Made by a program: the position numbers and the translations under genes. The notes below the pieces were generated by a model that did no database searches, was not told the origin of the DNA, and saw only the letters and a list, made by a program, of their open reading frames with translations. 64,000 bases of DNA from SAR324 cluster bacterium (GTDB lineage Bacteria > SAR324 > NAC60-12). Below, piece after piece: positions 19,072 through 26,477 of the stretch. How positions within the stretch are numbered: position 1 is the first letter of the stretch; every line of letters starts with the position of its first letter. The stretch lies in contig JADFZZ010000007.1 in NCBI GenBank assembly GCA_015232315.1, forward strand, positions 62,001 to 126,000, in the 5' to 3' direction.

Positions 19072-19932
19072 ATGTCACATTTCAAAGGAATGATTGTTCT
19101 GAGTTACATCATGCTCAATCTGTTGATTGCCAGCATTCCGCTTATGATTCTGGTGTTCTGTAAGGCGTTGATCCCCTTCAATCCCGTCCAACGCGGAACT
19201 TATTATTTGATGACCCGACTCTATGGAATCGCGACCTGGATTGATGATCTGCTGTTCTGGAATTTTCTTGGTACCGAATTGGAGATCCGGGGAACCATAG
19301 ACAAGTCCAAAGAGGAGACCCATCTCATCATCGCAAATCACCGCTCCTGGACGGACATTTTAATATTGCAGAGTATATTTAATGATAAAACTCCTGTACT
19401 CAAATTTTTGATTAAAAAAGCACTCAGATATGTTCCCTTTGTGGGTTGGATCTGCTGGGCTTATGAATATCCGTTCATTCCCTTAAAACTGGAAAATGGA
19501 CATCCGGTGGGACAAAGCCATGCCAAAGAAAAACTGAAGCAGGATCTGACCAAACTCAAACATTCACCAGCCACTATCGTGAATTTTGCGGAAGGTACCC
19601 GGTTCACCAACATCAAATGGCAAAAGCAAAATTCACCTTATTCTTACTTGCTGAAACCCAAAACAGGCGGATTCAAAATCATTCTTGATGAATTTGGAAA
19701 CCTCATTCATTCAATTTATGATGTCACCATCGTTTATGATTCCCTGAATCATACTTTTTGGGATTTTCTATGCGGAAATTGTAAAAAAATTATTGTTGTC
19801 CTTCAGAAAATACCTCTTGATGATGCCTCATTTCCTCCTGAACCTTATGAAAAAGAGGCACTACAACAATGGATCAACAAACAATGGCAACAAAAAGATC
19901 ACATCATTCAGAATGTGCTCAATGAATCATGA
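19072..19932 (+). CDS. PlsC-like 1-acylglycerol-phosphate acyltransferase
   Basis: 286 residues. The acyltransferase box NHRSWTD (H-x4-D, about residue 90) and the block-III motif FAEGTRFT (about 178-185) place it in the LPLAT/YihG-like group. One N-terminal membrane segment precedes the catalytic domain. It should transfer an acyl chain to lysophosphatidate or a similar acceptor at the inner membrane. ATG 19072 is used; ATG 19090 is an alternative, although neither has an ideal ribosome site. Confidence 0.87.
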   Translation: MSHFKGMIVLSYIMLNLLIASIPLMILVFCKALIPFNPVQRGTYYLMTRLYGIATWIDDLLFWNFLGTELEIRGTIDKSKEETHLIIANHRSWTDILILQSIFNDKTPVLKFLIKKALRYVPFVGWICWAYEYPFIPLKLENGHPVGQSHAKEKLKQDLTKLKHSPATIVNFAEGTRFTNIKWQKQNSPYSYLLKPKTGGFKIILDEFGNLIHSIYDVTIVYDSLNHTFWDFLCGNCKKIIVVLQKIPLDDASFPPEPYEKEALQQWINKQWQQKDHIIQNVLNES

Positions 19933-20007
19933 ATGCGTTAGAATACTGACTACCAACGTTAATAAGTACCCGACCTTGATCGTGTATTTAACATTCTGAG
20001 GAACAAA

Positions 20008-20454
20008 ATGAGATTATGGTCATTACACCCTAAATACCTGGATGCTAAAGGGCTTGTTGCACTTTGGCGAGAAGGATTGCTGGCACAAAAAGTATTAGAG
20101 GGAAAAACAACGGGCTATCGGCACCACCCTCAATTGCAACGATTTCGAGAACAGGCTTATCCTTTAGTGGCCATAGGAACCTACCTCCTATCTGTTCATG
20201 ATGAAGCAACTTTTCGAAATTATTCGTTTGACAGATCGAAAATCTCAATTTTTGACAACAGCATACAACTTTCAGTAACCAAAGGGCAAATCCTGTACGA
20301 GTGGAAACACTTGTTAACCAAACTATATCAGCGCAACGCTGCACAATACGGAAAAATCCAGGTGATTCTGGAACCGGAATGTCACCCAATATTTCGGGAA
20401 ATGCCAGGTGATATCGAACAATGGGAGATCCGATTTCGGAGACTGGACAAATGA
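20008..20454 (+). CDS. Pyrimidine dimer DNA glycosylase/endonuclease V-like protein (PF03013 type)
   Basis: 148 residues. The N-terminus (MRLWSLHPKYLDAKGLVALW) and GYRHHPQLQRF match the bacterial family related to T4 endonuclease V. That enzyme removes UV-induced cyclobutane dimers and cuts the abasic strand. GAGGAACAAA before the ATG supports the start. It is the last host gene before the phage junction, followed by a candidate terminator at 20546-20572. Homologues occur in both bacteria and phages, so a past phage origin is possible, but it lies outside the inferred integration site. Confidence 0.88.
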   Translation: MRLWSLHPKYLDAKGLVALWREGLLAQKVLEGKTTGYRHHPQLQRFREQAYPLVAIGTYLLSVHDEATFRNYSFDRSKISIFDNSIQLSVTKGQILYEWKHLLTKLYQRNAAQYGKIQVILEPECHPIFREMPGDIEQWEIRFRRLDK

Positions 20455-20480
20455 CTTCTGTGATGCCTCAAATATTTTCT

Positions 20481-20509
20481 CATTCCGGATTCATTCCGGA
20501 TTCAAGGGT
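20481..20509. repeat. 29-bp direct repeat, copy 1
   Basis: Two tandem CATTCCGGATT units followed by CAAGGGT. An identical 29-bp copy lies at 20764-20792. The pair flanks the terminator and the tRNA-Arg remnant. Confidence 0.85.
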
Positions 20510-20545
20510 TATCGACTATTTTGGACAAAAGAACAGCTATGCCAG

Positions 20546-20572
20546 AAACCGGCAAATCTAGCGGTTTTTTTT
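20546..20572 (+). terminator. Candidate rho-independent terminator
   Basis: AAACCG (20546-20551) pairs with CGGTTT (20562-20567), and the T-run extends to 20572. The stem is only 6 bp, but the U-tract is good. It would end the transcript of the endonuclease V-like gene. Confidence 0.5.
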
Positions 20573-20657
20573 CATTGTTCATTATTGTTCATTCGTTTTG
20601 CTGTTCTTCTTTCGAGAGAGAAAACCATGAAAGCTAGTGTTTATCAGGGTTTGCTGT

Positions 20658-20703
20658 TGGTGCGTCCGGAAGGACTCGAACCTTCGACCAACGGATTAGA
20701 AAG
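20658..20703 (-). pseudogene. 3' half of tRNA-Arg(TCT): displaced phage attachment site
   Basis: On the minus strand this reads from the anticodon loop (CTTTCTAA; anticodon TCT at 20700-20698) through CCGTTGG, a perfect T-arm (GAAGG-TTCGAGT-CCTTC), the 3' acceptor strand CGGACGC, discriminator A and encoded CCA. Where the 5' half should be, the sequence has no D-arm and no GCGTCCG acceptor strand. The junction falls in the anticodon stem-loop. There the flanking CAACGG still pairs with CCGTTG, as expected for the paired core-binding arms of a tyrosine integrase site. The intact tRNA should be at the far end of the element, beyond the window. Confidence 0.85.
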
Positions 20704-20763
20704 CCGTTGACGTATGACTGCAACATATTGTTTTTATTATATTTTTAACAAAGTGTCATTTTT

Positions 20764-20792
20764 CATTCCGGATTCATTCCGGATTCAAGGGT
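20764..20792. repeat. 29-bp direct repeat, copy 2
   Basis: Identical to 20481-20509, 283 bp away. This copy lies on the phage side of the tRNA remnant, while the first lies on the host side. Confidence 0.85.
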
Positions 20793-20876
20793 GAGTAACC
20801 CCCCCTGAAATTGACAAAAAACGGTTTCGGTTGACGGTGGAACAGGATTCATTTTTAACTTATTTTTAACGCATTT

Positions 20877-21146
20877 TTGAGTGGAGGTTTTATGCAAGCC
20901 ATTCGCTATTTCGAGCATCATGGGCAAACCATACAAAACAACAAAACCGTCCATCATGACAAGTTCTACAAAATAAAGCTGGAACAAGTCAATGGCATCT
21001 GGGTTGTCGAAACTTGGCGGGGCCGGTGCGGAAAACAAGGGCGGTTGATCCCGTTCGGTTATCCCACTCAGGAGCAAGCCCTGGACAAAATCGGGTACCT
21101 GGCCTATGCCAAAGCTCGCAAGGGATACCAAGAGGTGAGTATCTAA
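20877..21146 (+). CDS. Small WGR-domain protein
   Basis: I take ATG 20892 as the likely start (84 aa), with GGAGG eight bases upstream; an upstream in-frame codon at 20877 is less likely. Nearly the whole protein is one WGR domain: KFYKIKLEQVNGIWVVETWRGRCGKQGR, then a GYPTQEQALDKIGYL repeat-end. WGR domains bind nucleic acid in PARPs and in bacterial regulators and helicases. As a stand-alone protein its role is unknown. It is the first gene inside the phage boundary and runs opposite to the late genes. Confidence 0.78.
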   Translation: MSGGFMQAIRYFEHHGQTIQNNKTVHHDKFYKIKLEQVNGIWVVETWRGRCGKQGRLIPFGYPTQEQALDKIGYLAYAKARKGYQEVSI

Positions 21147-21257
21147 CAATTTCAACAGGGGCCAGCTCAAAATAAAATATTTTTGCGATTTTGCTTTAAC
21201 TGTTCTATCTAATGCGGATTGCCTTCAATTATTCAACAACATAACTCCAGAGGACTT

Positions 21258-21947
21258 ATGCTTGATACTCAACTCATCGAACTAAACAACCAAATCCTGA
21301 TCGACAGTACCCATACGCCCGAAGAACTCGAAGACCTCCCAACCCTCTCCACGCTCATCCAGGGCTACCAATACCTTGAACAGCAGACACACGGCCTGAA
21401 ACGCAACGGGCTTAAAATCCTGCTCTTTATCCATCACTACCGGACACTGTACTTCCAGGATCCTATTTTTGAGCGGTACCGAGACAAACCGTTTGTGGAT
21501 TTTGTTTGTGAGGTGGTCATGCAGCAATCGAAAGCCACCGCCTATGATGATGTGGCCATCATTAAAATGCTCGACAAGCATAGTGCCTGGCATGTGCTGG
21601 ATTCCAAACGTTCAAACCTCATCCGTTACCTGCGGGAAGTGGTTTCAGTCCGACTGTTGTCCGTCCAGAGGGATCTGCTGGATGCCGTGGATCATATCAG
21701 CAATGAGGAGCTGCTCCGCATTAAAGAGGCCGATACCGACAACCAGAAAAAACAATTGGTGGAGCGGGATAGAACTTACAGGTTTGTGGCTTACCCGAAC
21801 CTGCCCGTAAAACGCCGGATAGACGAAAAAAACAAACGCTATGAAATCAAGGGTGCATTGAGCTTTCTCCGTGCGCTGGATGATTTACTGGCCTCAGTGA
21901 CAGAAGAAGACTTTCAACGCATCGTTGCCGAATACAAGAAATACTGA
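21258..21947 (+). CDS. Unknown helical protein near the phage end
   Basis: Start chosen at ATG 21258 (229 aa), preceded by AGAGGA; a TTG at 21219 gives a longer form without a ribosome site. The protein is helix-rich and charged, with no signal peptide or membrane segment and no motif I can name. It lies 111 bp after the WGR gene on the same strand and converges with the leftward genes. Its position at the element's end suggests an accessory or regulatory gene. Confidence 0.7.
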   Translation: MLDTQLIELNNQILIDSTHTPEELEDLPTLSTLIQGYQYLEQQTHGLKRNGLKILLFIHHYRTLYFQDPIFERYRDKPFVDFVCEVVMQQSKATAYDDVAIIKMLDKHSAWHVLDSKRSNLIRYLREVVSVRLLSVQRDLLDAVDHISNEELLRIKEADTDNQKKQLVERDRTYRFVAYPNLPVKRRIDEKNKRYEIKGALSFLRALDDLLASVTEEDFQRIVAEYKKY

Positions 21948-21962
21948 TTTAATCATTTGATT

Positions 21963-22172
21963 TTATTCAGTTTTTAACTCAAGACAGTAATCACAGCACT
22001 CACGGAAGTGCTGCGCTTCCTGTCTCGCCCAGAAATCGTGGAACGATTCGTGTTTTTCTGGCGGGAGCTGTTTCAAAAACTCTTTGATTATCAAATACTG
22101 CATCCTTAAAAAATGCCGTTGCAAAACCTCTATGTCTTCAACTTCTCTGGTGCTATTTTCAGTCTTACTCAT
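21963..22172 (-). CDS. Small unknown protein coupled to the cyclic-nucleotide-binding gene
   Basis: 69 residues, helical, with many Glu and His residues and a Cys-Cys pair near the end (RECCDYCLEL), perhaps a metal site. Its start overlaps the end of the upstream gene by 8 bp, so it is probably translated by coupling. It is the last gene of the lipase cassette and of the leftward phage transcript. Confidence 0.62.
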   Translation of the reverse strand: MSKTENSTREVEDIEVLQRHFLRMQYLIIKEFLKQLPPEKHESFHDFWARQEAQHFRECCDYCLELKTE

Positions 22173-22767
22173 GGTCTCCTGCCTTTCTCATGGCTAACAA
22201 CAAATCTTTGATGTGCAGATAAAATTCGCAATCAGCATGTTTGTGCTTCGAGTCAAAATATTCAAACAGTGACATGCCTTCCTCCCTGGCAATATCACTC
22301 AAAGTGACATTTACCCGCTGTGCCTGACTCACAAATTCTCGAAAACATTCAATTTTGGCGGTGGTTAATCGGAGCTTGTCCGAAAGAATCATGCTCATCA
22401 CCTTGAACAGTAGCACAGACTCGTACTGGAAATTCGCCATTTCAAAATCCAACTTCAAAAACGACACATCTGTCTCAGCAAAAATATCCGCTGATACTGG
22501 TTGCCGGTTGAGGCATGACATCTCTCCGAAAACATCTCCACACCGGCATAACTGGTAAAGGGGATTTCCATTCACCTGTACGGTTACAGACCCGGAAAGC
22601 AAAAAATAAATATAATAATTGACCTCGCCTTGAATCATGAGCCTTGTCCCAGCTTTACAACTACCCAGCACTGCCATGTCGCCCATATCGTCCAGCATTT
22701 CTTGCGTAAACCCTGAAAAGAGCCGCGATTCTTGACGTAAAATCTGGGTTGCTTCATCGAACGTCAT
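22165..22767 (-). CDS. Cyclic nucleotide-binding domain protein
   Basis: Start set at ATG 22767 (200 aa), because it overlaps the lipase stop as ATGA and has AAGGA upstream; a longer frame to 22893 is open but would run inside the lipase gene. Residues about 15-120 form a cNMP-binding (CAP_ED) beta-roll: GTRLMIQGEVNYYIYFLLSGSVTV, then GDVFGEMSCLNRQPVSADIFAETD, with the conserved GE of the phosphate cassette. The usual Arg is not clearly placed, so nucleotide binding may be altered. There is no HTH like that of Crp. The C-terminal helical part is unique. Confidence 0.8.
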   Translation of the reverse strand: MTFDEATQILRQESRLFSGFTQEMLDDMGDMAVLGSCKAGTRLMIQGEVNYYIYFLLSGSVTVQVNGNPLYQLCRCGDVFGEMSCLNRQPVSADIFAETDVSFLKLDFEMANFQYESVLLFKVMSMILSDKLRLTTAKIECFREFVSQAQRVNVTLSDIAREEGMSLFEYFDSKHKHADCEFYLHIKDLLLAMRKAGDHE

Positions 22768-23546
22768 TGTTTCCTTGCCAGTTTTTCGAGTTGTTCGACA
22801 TATTCCGAAATGAGATGATCTTTCAGGCCATTCGTCAGTAGGAGTTTGTGTTGCCATGTTCCTTGAAACCGCCCAAGAAATTGCTCCCACCACAACTTAT
22901 CAAAATGAATTTCGCAATCACCATCAATATACACGATACGCTCATTCAAAGCGTGATACCCCATTATCCGTGGCGGTATCCTGGTCACAACATCCAAGTG
23001 ATTGACCACATGAAATACGGAATACGCAAACGTCCTGGAAATATATTTCACAAAATTCGAGTCACCAACCCTGGGACAGCCGAACGTGTACGTGCTTTGA
23101 TAACAGGCGGTAAACTGATTGTTGATGTGCAGGTGATAGGTGAGTAACAACGCCAGGGCACCACCAAGACTGTGCCCTGTGATCCAGATGCTTTTACCTG
23201 TGGAAATGCGGGAAAGTATCTCGATAATTTGCGGATACACCACATTGAGCATATAGCTGAAGCCCGAATGTATCCCGCCATGGGGAGTGTATAGCTTGTC
23301 TACTTTAATGTCAGACATGGCATCATACCAGGACTCTGTGCCTGTGAATGCCACAATGATTTGATCATTGCCATTATGGGCGATGACGCATTCCGATTCT
23401 GTTTCAAAGAGTAAAAAACATTCGCTGAAACCATATTCTGTGAATAAGGAAATGACTTTTTTTCGGTCTGTCTCATACGCCGCTGCACTCAGCTTGCAGC
23501 AAATCAACGCATTCCATGCGTCATACGCTTTTGTCTTCCGTAACAT
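22764..23546 (-). CDS. Class 3 lipase (alpha/beta hydrolase)
   Basis: 260 residues of the lipase_3 family. The nucleophile elbow is GHSLGGA with Ser126. Asp185 (NHLDVVTRIPP) and His244 (LKDHLISEY) complete the expected triad. The oxyanion-side sequence IVAFTGTESW is present. There is no signal peptide or membrane segment, so it stays cytosolic unless released at lysis. GAGGGGAGA precedes the ATG. It overlaps the cyclic-nucleotide-binding gene by 4 bp. Possible roles include membrane lipid attack during lysis, or an effector gated by the neighbouring binding protein; neither is shown. Confidence 0.87.
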   Translation of the reverse strand: MLRKTKAYDAWNALICCKLSAAAYETDRKKVISLFTEYGFSECFLLFETESECVIAHNGNDQIIVAFTGTESWYDAMSDIKVDKLYTPHGGIHSGFSYMLNVVYPQIIEILSRISTGKSIWITGHSLGGALALLLTYHLHINNQFTACYQSTYTFGCPRVGDSNFVKYISRTFAYSVFHVVNHLDVVTRIPPRIMGYHALNERIVYIDGDCEIHFDKLWWEQFLGRFQGTWQHKLLLTNGLKDHLISEYVEQLEKLARKQ

Positions 23547-23566
23547 TCTCCCCTCTTTTGCTGGTG

Positions 23567-24043
23567 TTATACCATCCGTGAACTCCGGTCAAAATCAATC
23601 ACAGCAACGCTCACCGCATTTCCCAGCTTGAGTTCCCGGCTGACCTTTTCATAAAATATGGTGTACGCAGATTTGGACGAAAGCACCGTGTGACTGTAAT
23701 AGGAACCATTGAACGTTTCAGTGTAGCCATCGCCTAACAGGATGCAGCCATCTGTGTCCGTGTGGTAGTTCCCGATGTGAAAATATATCCACTCAAACCC
23801 AGGCACATCTTTTATCCATAAAATCGGATGCTCCCCATTGAACATCTTGCAATACTTGGCATAGAATCCCCCTTCTTTACGAAAGGCTAGAGGGTAAACG
23901 CCACCAGGGATCCTGGTCTCACCAGCTTTCTTTTCTTTCCGATACTCGTCCTCCAGCGAAAAACACTGGAACTCACCATCCACATACACCTTCCCCAAGG
24001 TGCTATTGTGACCACGTTTTTCTCGAATTACCGAAATAATCAT
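23567..24043 (-). CDS. DUF5675-like phage protein
   Basis: Start at ATG 24043 (158 aa); the in-frame ATG at 24055 lies inside the ribosome site GGGGGGTGAT. The sequence (TLGKVYVDGEFQCFSLED...GETRIPGGVYPL...GCILLGD) matches the DUF5675 family, common in phages and prophages, with a fold resembling peptidoglycan-modifying L,D-transpeptidase-like proteins. The function is unproven; its place beside small membrane proteins suits a role in lysis. Confidence 0.78.
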   Translation of the reverse strand: MIISVIREKRGHNSTLGKVYVDGEFQCFSLEDEYRKEKKAGETRIPGGVYPLAFRKEGGFYAKYCKMFNGEHPILWIKDVPGFEWIYFHIGNYHTDTDGCILLGDGYTETFNGSYYSHTVLSSKSAYTIFYEKVSRELKLGNAVSVAVIDFDRSSRMV

Positions 24044-24044
24044 A

Positions 24045-24179
24045 TCACCCCCCATTAAATGTGCCCAGGATTAACCAGTGTGACGCAAACACCAGAAAGA
24101 CCTGGATGCCAAGTTTATATAGAACAAGAGTGTCCTTCCGTGGACTTGTCTCAACGTCCTTGTTGTCCGATTTTTTCAT
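24045..24179 (-). CDS. 44-residue single-pass membrane protein, candidate lysis accessory
   Basis: A short frame hidden between two larger genes. It starts at ATG 24179, inside the end of the 318-aa gene (whose stop is at 24151), with GGAG eleven bases upstream. It ends with a TGA at 24047-24045 immediately before the DUF5675 start. The product has a charged N-terminus (KKSDNKDVETSPRKD) and one hydrophobic segment (LGIQVFLVFASHWLILGTF). Overlap with the previous gene and abutment with the next fit a real coupled gene. One-segment proteins of this size include some holins, but this is only a suggestion. Confidence 0.62.
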   Translation of the reverse strand: MKKSDNKDVETSPRKDTLVLYKLGIQVFLVFASHWLILGTFNGG

Positions 24180-25107
24180 ACTCTTCAACTCCTACAAATT
24201 TCGTTTCTGTGGTCATTAAAAACTGATTGATGGTCTGGAAAATAAAGCTGTGAAGCCCCTTGTAAAAATCCTCGACCACTTCTAGCTGGTTCGGGTGTTG
24301 CTCAATGCCTGCATACCTGGTATTGATAACCGCCTTGACCGATTCCACAACAATATCCAAATCTTTCCTGAGTAGGTGTATCAGCATAATCAGCTCACCG
24401 TCTTCAGGATGTCTCACGGGGATATTGTCCAACGAGGTGAGCGCACTCATTTCAGCTTCATGGATAAGACCATCCACCGCTTCATGACGATTCGTTGTAC
24501 CCAACAAAAGATACTTCCGTTCCATGCACCGTTCCACCACCTCATACCCAAACAACCGCAACGTGAGCCTCAGCAGAAGAACAACATCATGCTGGCTCAA
24601 AACCCGTTGCTTGTCCTTCAGATAAAAAAATTCGTGGTCAATCTTACGTTTTATATCAACCGTGGCCCTCTCCAACTGAGCTTGCAGGTCTTTGACTTTT
24701 GCGGAAATCTTTTCGGAAATGTGGTTGACTGAGGTCACAGAGAGGCTCTGTAATCTGTCATCAAGCGTCAGCAACTCGATCAGCTTTTCGTTGATGTTGT
24801 CAATTTCCTGGGAGATTACCCTCAATAATGTGGCTTGCGCATCCGCTGACTGGTCTTTGGATGTCAAATATCGGTAGGCATAGGATAGGGGGATCTTGAA
24901 CAGATAAATGAAGGTGAAGAGAATTGCTAAATAAACAATTGTGACCAGAAAAGGGCCATATTCGCCCGAATGCTCAAGGTGCGAAATCGCTGATGTGAAG
25001 TTCTGCAAAAAAGGAATCACTTCTTTTATCTGCGACTCAGACATGTCTTCAGCAAAGGCTGAAGTGTGGACAAACTGCGCCATTATAATGAACCATCCCT
25101 TGTTCAT
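24151..25107 (-). CDS. Membrane-anchored coiled-coil protein of unknown function
   Basis: 318 residues. An N-terminal signal-like stretch (IIMAQFVHTSAFA, cleavage before ED) is followed by a membrane segment at about 52-75 (FLVTIVYLAILFTFIYLF). A coiled-coil region runs from about 88 to 150 with regular Leu/Ile spacing, and a soluble helical C-terminus follows. GGGGAGG precedes the ATG. It begins the candidate lysis group with the 44-aa membrane protein and DUF5675. It could be a lysis inhibitor or regulator, or a superinfection-exclusion protein; no family is recognised. Confidence 0.7.
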   Translation of the reverse strand: MNKGWFIIMAQFVHTSAFAEDMSESQIKEVIPFLQNFTSAISHLEHSGEYGPFLVTIVYLAILFTFIYLFKIPLSYAYRYLTSKDQSADAQATLLRVISQEIDNINEKLIELLTLDDRLQSLSVTSVNHISEKISAKVKDLQAQLERATVDIKRKIDHEFFYLKDKQRVLSQHDVVLLLRLTLRLFGYEVVERCMERKYLLLGTTNRHEAVDGLIHEAEMSALTSLDNIPVRHPEDGELIMLIHLLRKDLDIVVESVKAVINTRYAGIEQHPNQLEVVEDFYKGLHSFIFQTINQFLMTTETKFVGVEEYEKIGQQGR

Positions 25108-25171
25108 ACGTCCTCCCCTTGTATGTCAGCATCATGCTGAGAGTATAAAACAGCGCCAATCTCTTTTTTAT

Positions 25172-25453
25172 TTACATAGTTGCCTGTTCGTTATCGTTGC
25201 CATCTTCTGCACCTGCCATACCCCTCAAAAGAGCATCCACTTCTGCCTCAGTGAGGACATGGTATCCTTCAGGGAGGAACTCCCTTTGATACTTTTTATA
25301 CGGTAATTCTCCAGCTTTTGTTCTCAATAATGAGACTGCTCGTCTGACAACGCCAAGAAGTTGACTGTAGCAATCAATGCAGAGACGGAGGTTCCCAAAT
25401 TTCTCAAGTTTTTGGTCATGAGCATTACAGGTATCACATATTTCAATAATCAT
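25172..25453 (-). CDS. Small protein with N-terminal zinc-binding knuckles
   Basis: 93 residues. Two Cys-x-x-Cys pairs (CDTC at residues 6-9 and CIDC near 27-30) can bind one Zn2+. The rest is helical with an acidic tail. It follows the other zinc-ribbon gene by 6 bp. Phage late regions often carry such small zinc proteins of unknown function. Confidence 0.65.
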   Translation of the reverse strand: MIIEICDTCNAHDQKLEKFGNLRLCIDCYSQLLGVVRRAVSLLRTKAGELPYKKYQREFLPEGYHVLTEAEVDALLRGMAGAEDGNDNEQATM

Positions 25454-25459
25454 GGTTAT

Positions 25460-25666
25460 CTATCCAAAAAGTAAATCATTACCAGTCATTCTTTCCCGTT
25501 TGCTACCACATACAGAGCAGAAGATTTTATTCCCCTCAATCTTTGCATAGGTCAGAGAATGAAGTTTAAGGTCACAATCATGACATCGTGGTGTCTGTTC
25601 CATTCGATACCATTTTGTCCAAGGACTTTCATGAATAGACCAGCCTCCTTGTCTTTCAGTCTCCAT
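25460..25666 (-). CDS. Small zinc-ribbon protein
   Basis: 68 residues. The motif PRCHDCDLKLH followed by FCSVCGSK gives a four-cysteine zinc ribbon. It has an ungapped relative in the overlapping frame at 26238-26477 (12 of 34 aligned positions identical, including all four Cys). It abuts the stop of the 232-aa gene, so it is probably translated by coupling. Confidence 0.65.
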   Translation of the reverse strand: METERQGGWSIHESPWTKWYRMEQTPRCHDCDLKLHSLTYAKIEGNKIFCSVCGSKRERMTGNDLLFG

Positions 25667-26365
25667 TTATCTCGTCAAAGCATATGCAATCAAGAAGTCA
25701 ATTCCTGTATAGTCTCTTGACGCACCAGAGCATTCTTCATACGGTGTGCGCTGCCAAATAAAATCTGAGCAACCCCATTGATATACAGCATTAGTCTCAT
25801 TTGTTTCATCAGGGAATCCCACAAGCAGGTAGAGACTTACTACATCTGTGGATTGGCCTGTCAGTTTCCAATACGCTCCAAGATAGAGATGATTCTCATA
25901 GTGATCCTCAACACCAGAGGAGGCAATGTATCCTAGATATTCGAGTGTTTGACTTACAGTATATTGAGGATTTTGATTCAGTCTTGCATCAACATTGGCA
26001 ATGTAGTTGGTCAAGAAAGTGAGATGATTTACAAACGAATCTGTGACAGCAACTTTACAAGCATCATTATTACCAGCTTTACAGTGCAGATTGTACTTGA
26101 AAATTGTAGGAGCAATCTTTGCTGAATATTCAAGATCGTGAGCAGAGGTCTTGAAGTCGATTCCTTCAGTTGACAGACCGTATAACTTCATCACCATCCT
26201 GAGAACGTGACGATCTGATAAATAGGTCACAGATGGATCAGTATGTCCGATCCCCATTTCGTAACTGTTTGCCACTACATATTTTGCAAAGAGTTCTAAC
26301 GTTTTTTGGTATTGTGTATAAATCTGCGTGCAATCCGATTCCGCAATCACTGCACCGAGGAACAT
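25667..26365 (-). CDS. Unknown, possibly exported protein; start uncertain
   Basis: 232 residues from ATG 26365, the first usable start. The N-terminus looks like the tail of a signal peptide (MFLGAVIA then ESDC), and the frame stays open upstream through GIVGF. The true start may therefore be non-standard: an ATA four bases after AAGGACGGA is suggestive. The body is helix-rich with scattered cysteines (six in the mature part), consistent with export. The family is not recognised. Its first 128 bases overlap the zinc-ribbon frame 26238-26477. Confidence 0.6.
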   Translation of the reverse strand: MFLGAVIAESDCTQIYTQYQKTLELFAKYVVANSYEMGIGHTDPSVTYLSDRHVLRMVMKLYGLSTEGIDFKTSAHDLEYSAKIAPTIFKYNLHCKAGNNDACKVAVTDSFVNHLTFLTNYIANVDARLNQNPQYTVSQTLEYLGYIASSGVEDHYENHLYLGAYWKLTGQSTDVVSLYLLVGFPDETNETNAVYQWGCSDFIWQRTPYEECSGASRDYTGIDFLIAYALTR

Positions 26366-26477
26366 GAATCCAACTATTCCGTCCTTGCTGATTGAAGTTG
26401 TCTGCTTTCCATCTGCAAGTTCCGGATGGCGGAATAGCCTCCCGTTCGTGTCCTGTAACTGTTTGTATCCTTCCCAT
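26238..26477 (-). CDS. Zinc-ribbon paralogue in an overlapping frame
   Basis: 79 residues from ATG 26477. The C-terminal half reads PRCSDCGIGLHADLY, then LCKICSGK, matching the 68-aa zinc-ribbon gene at 25460 without gaps. Differences between the two at conserved residues fall mainly in third codon positions of this frame (Pro, Arg, Cys, Cys, His, Tyr). This indicates that the frame has been under protein-level selection. It overlaps the lipoprotein frame upstream and the 232-aa gene downstream. The start is uncertain; GGAG lies 11 bases before ATG 26477. Confidence 0.5.
   Translation of the reverse strand: MGRIQTVTGHEREAIPPSGTCRWKADNFNQQGRNSWIHVPRCSDCGIGLHADLYTIPKNVRTLCKICSGKQLRNGDRTY

Noticed and set aside
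20658-20703. A complete tRNA-Arg gene
   Set aside because: The D-arm and 5' acceptor strand are missing; only the 3' half is present.
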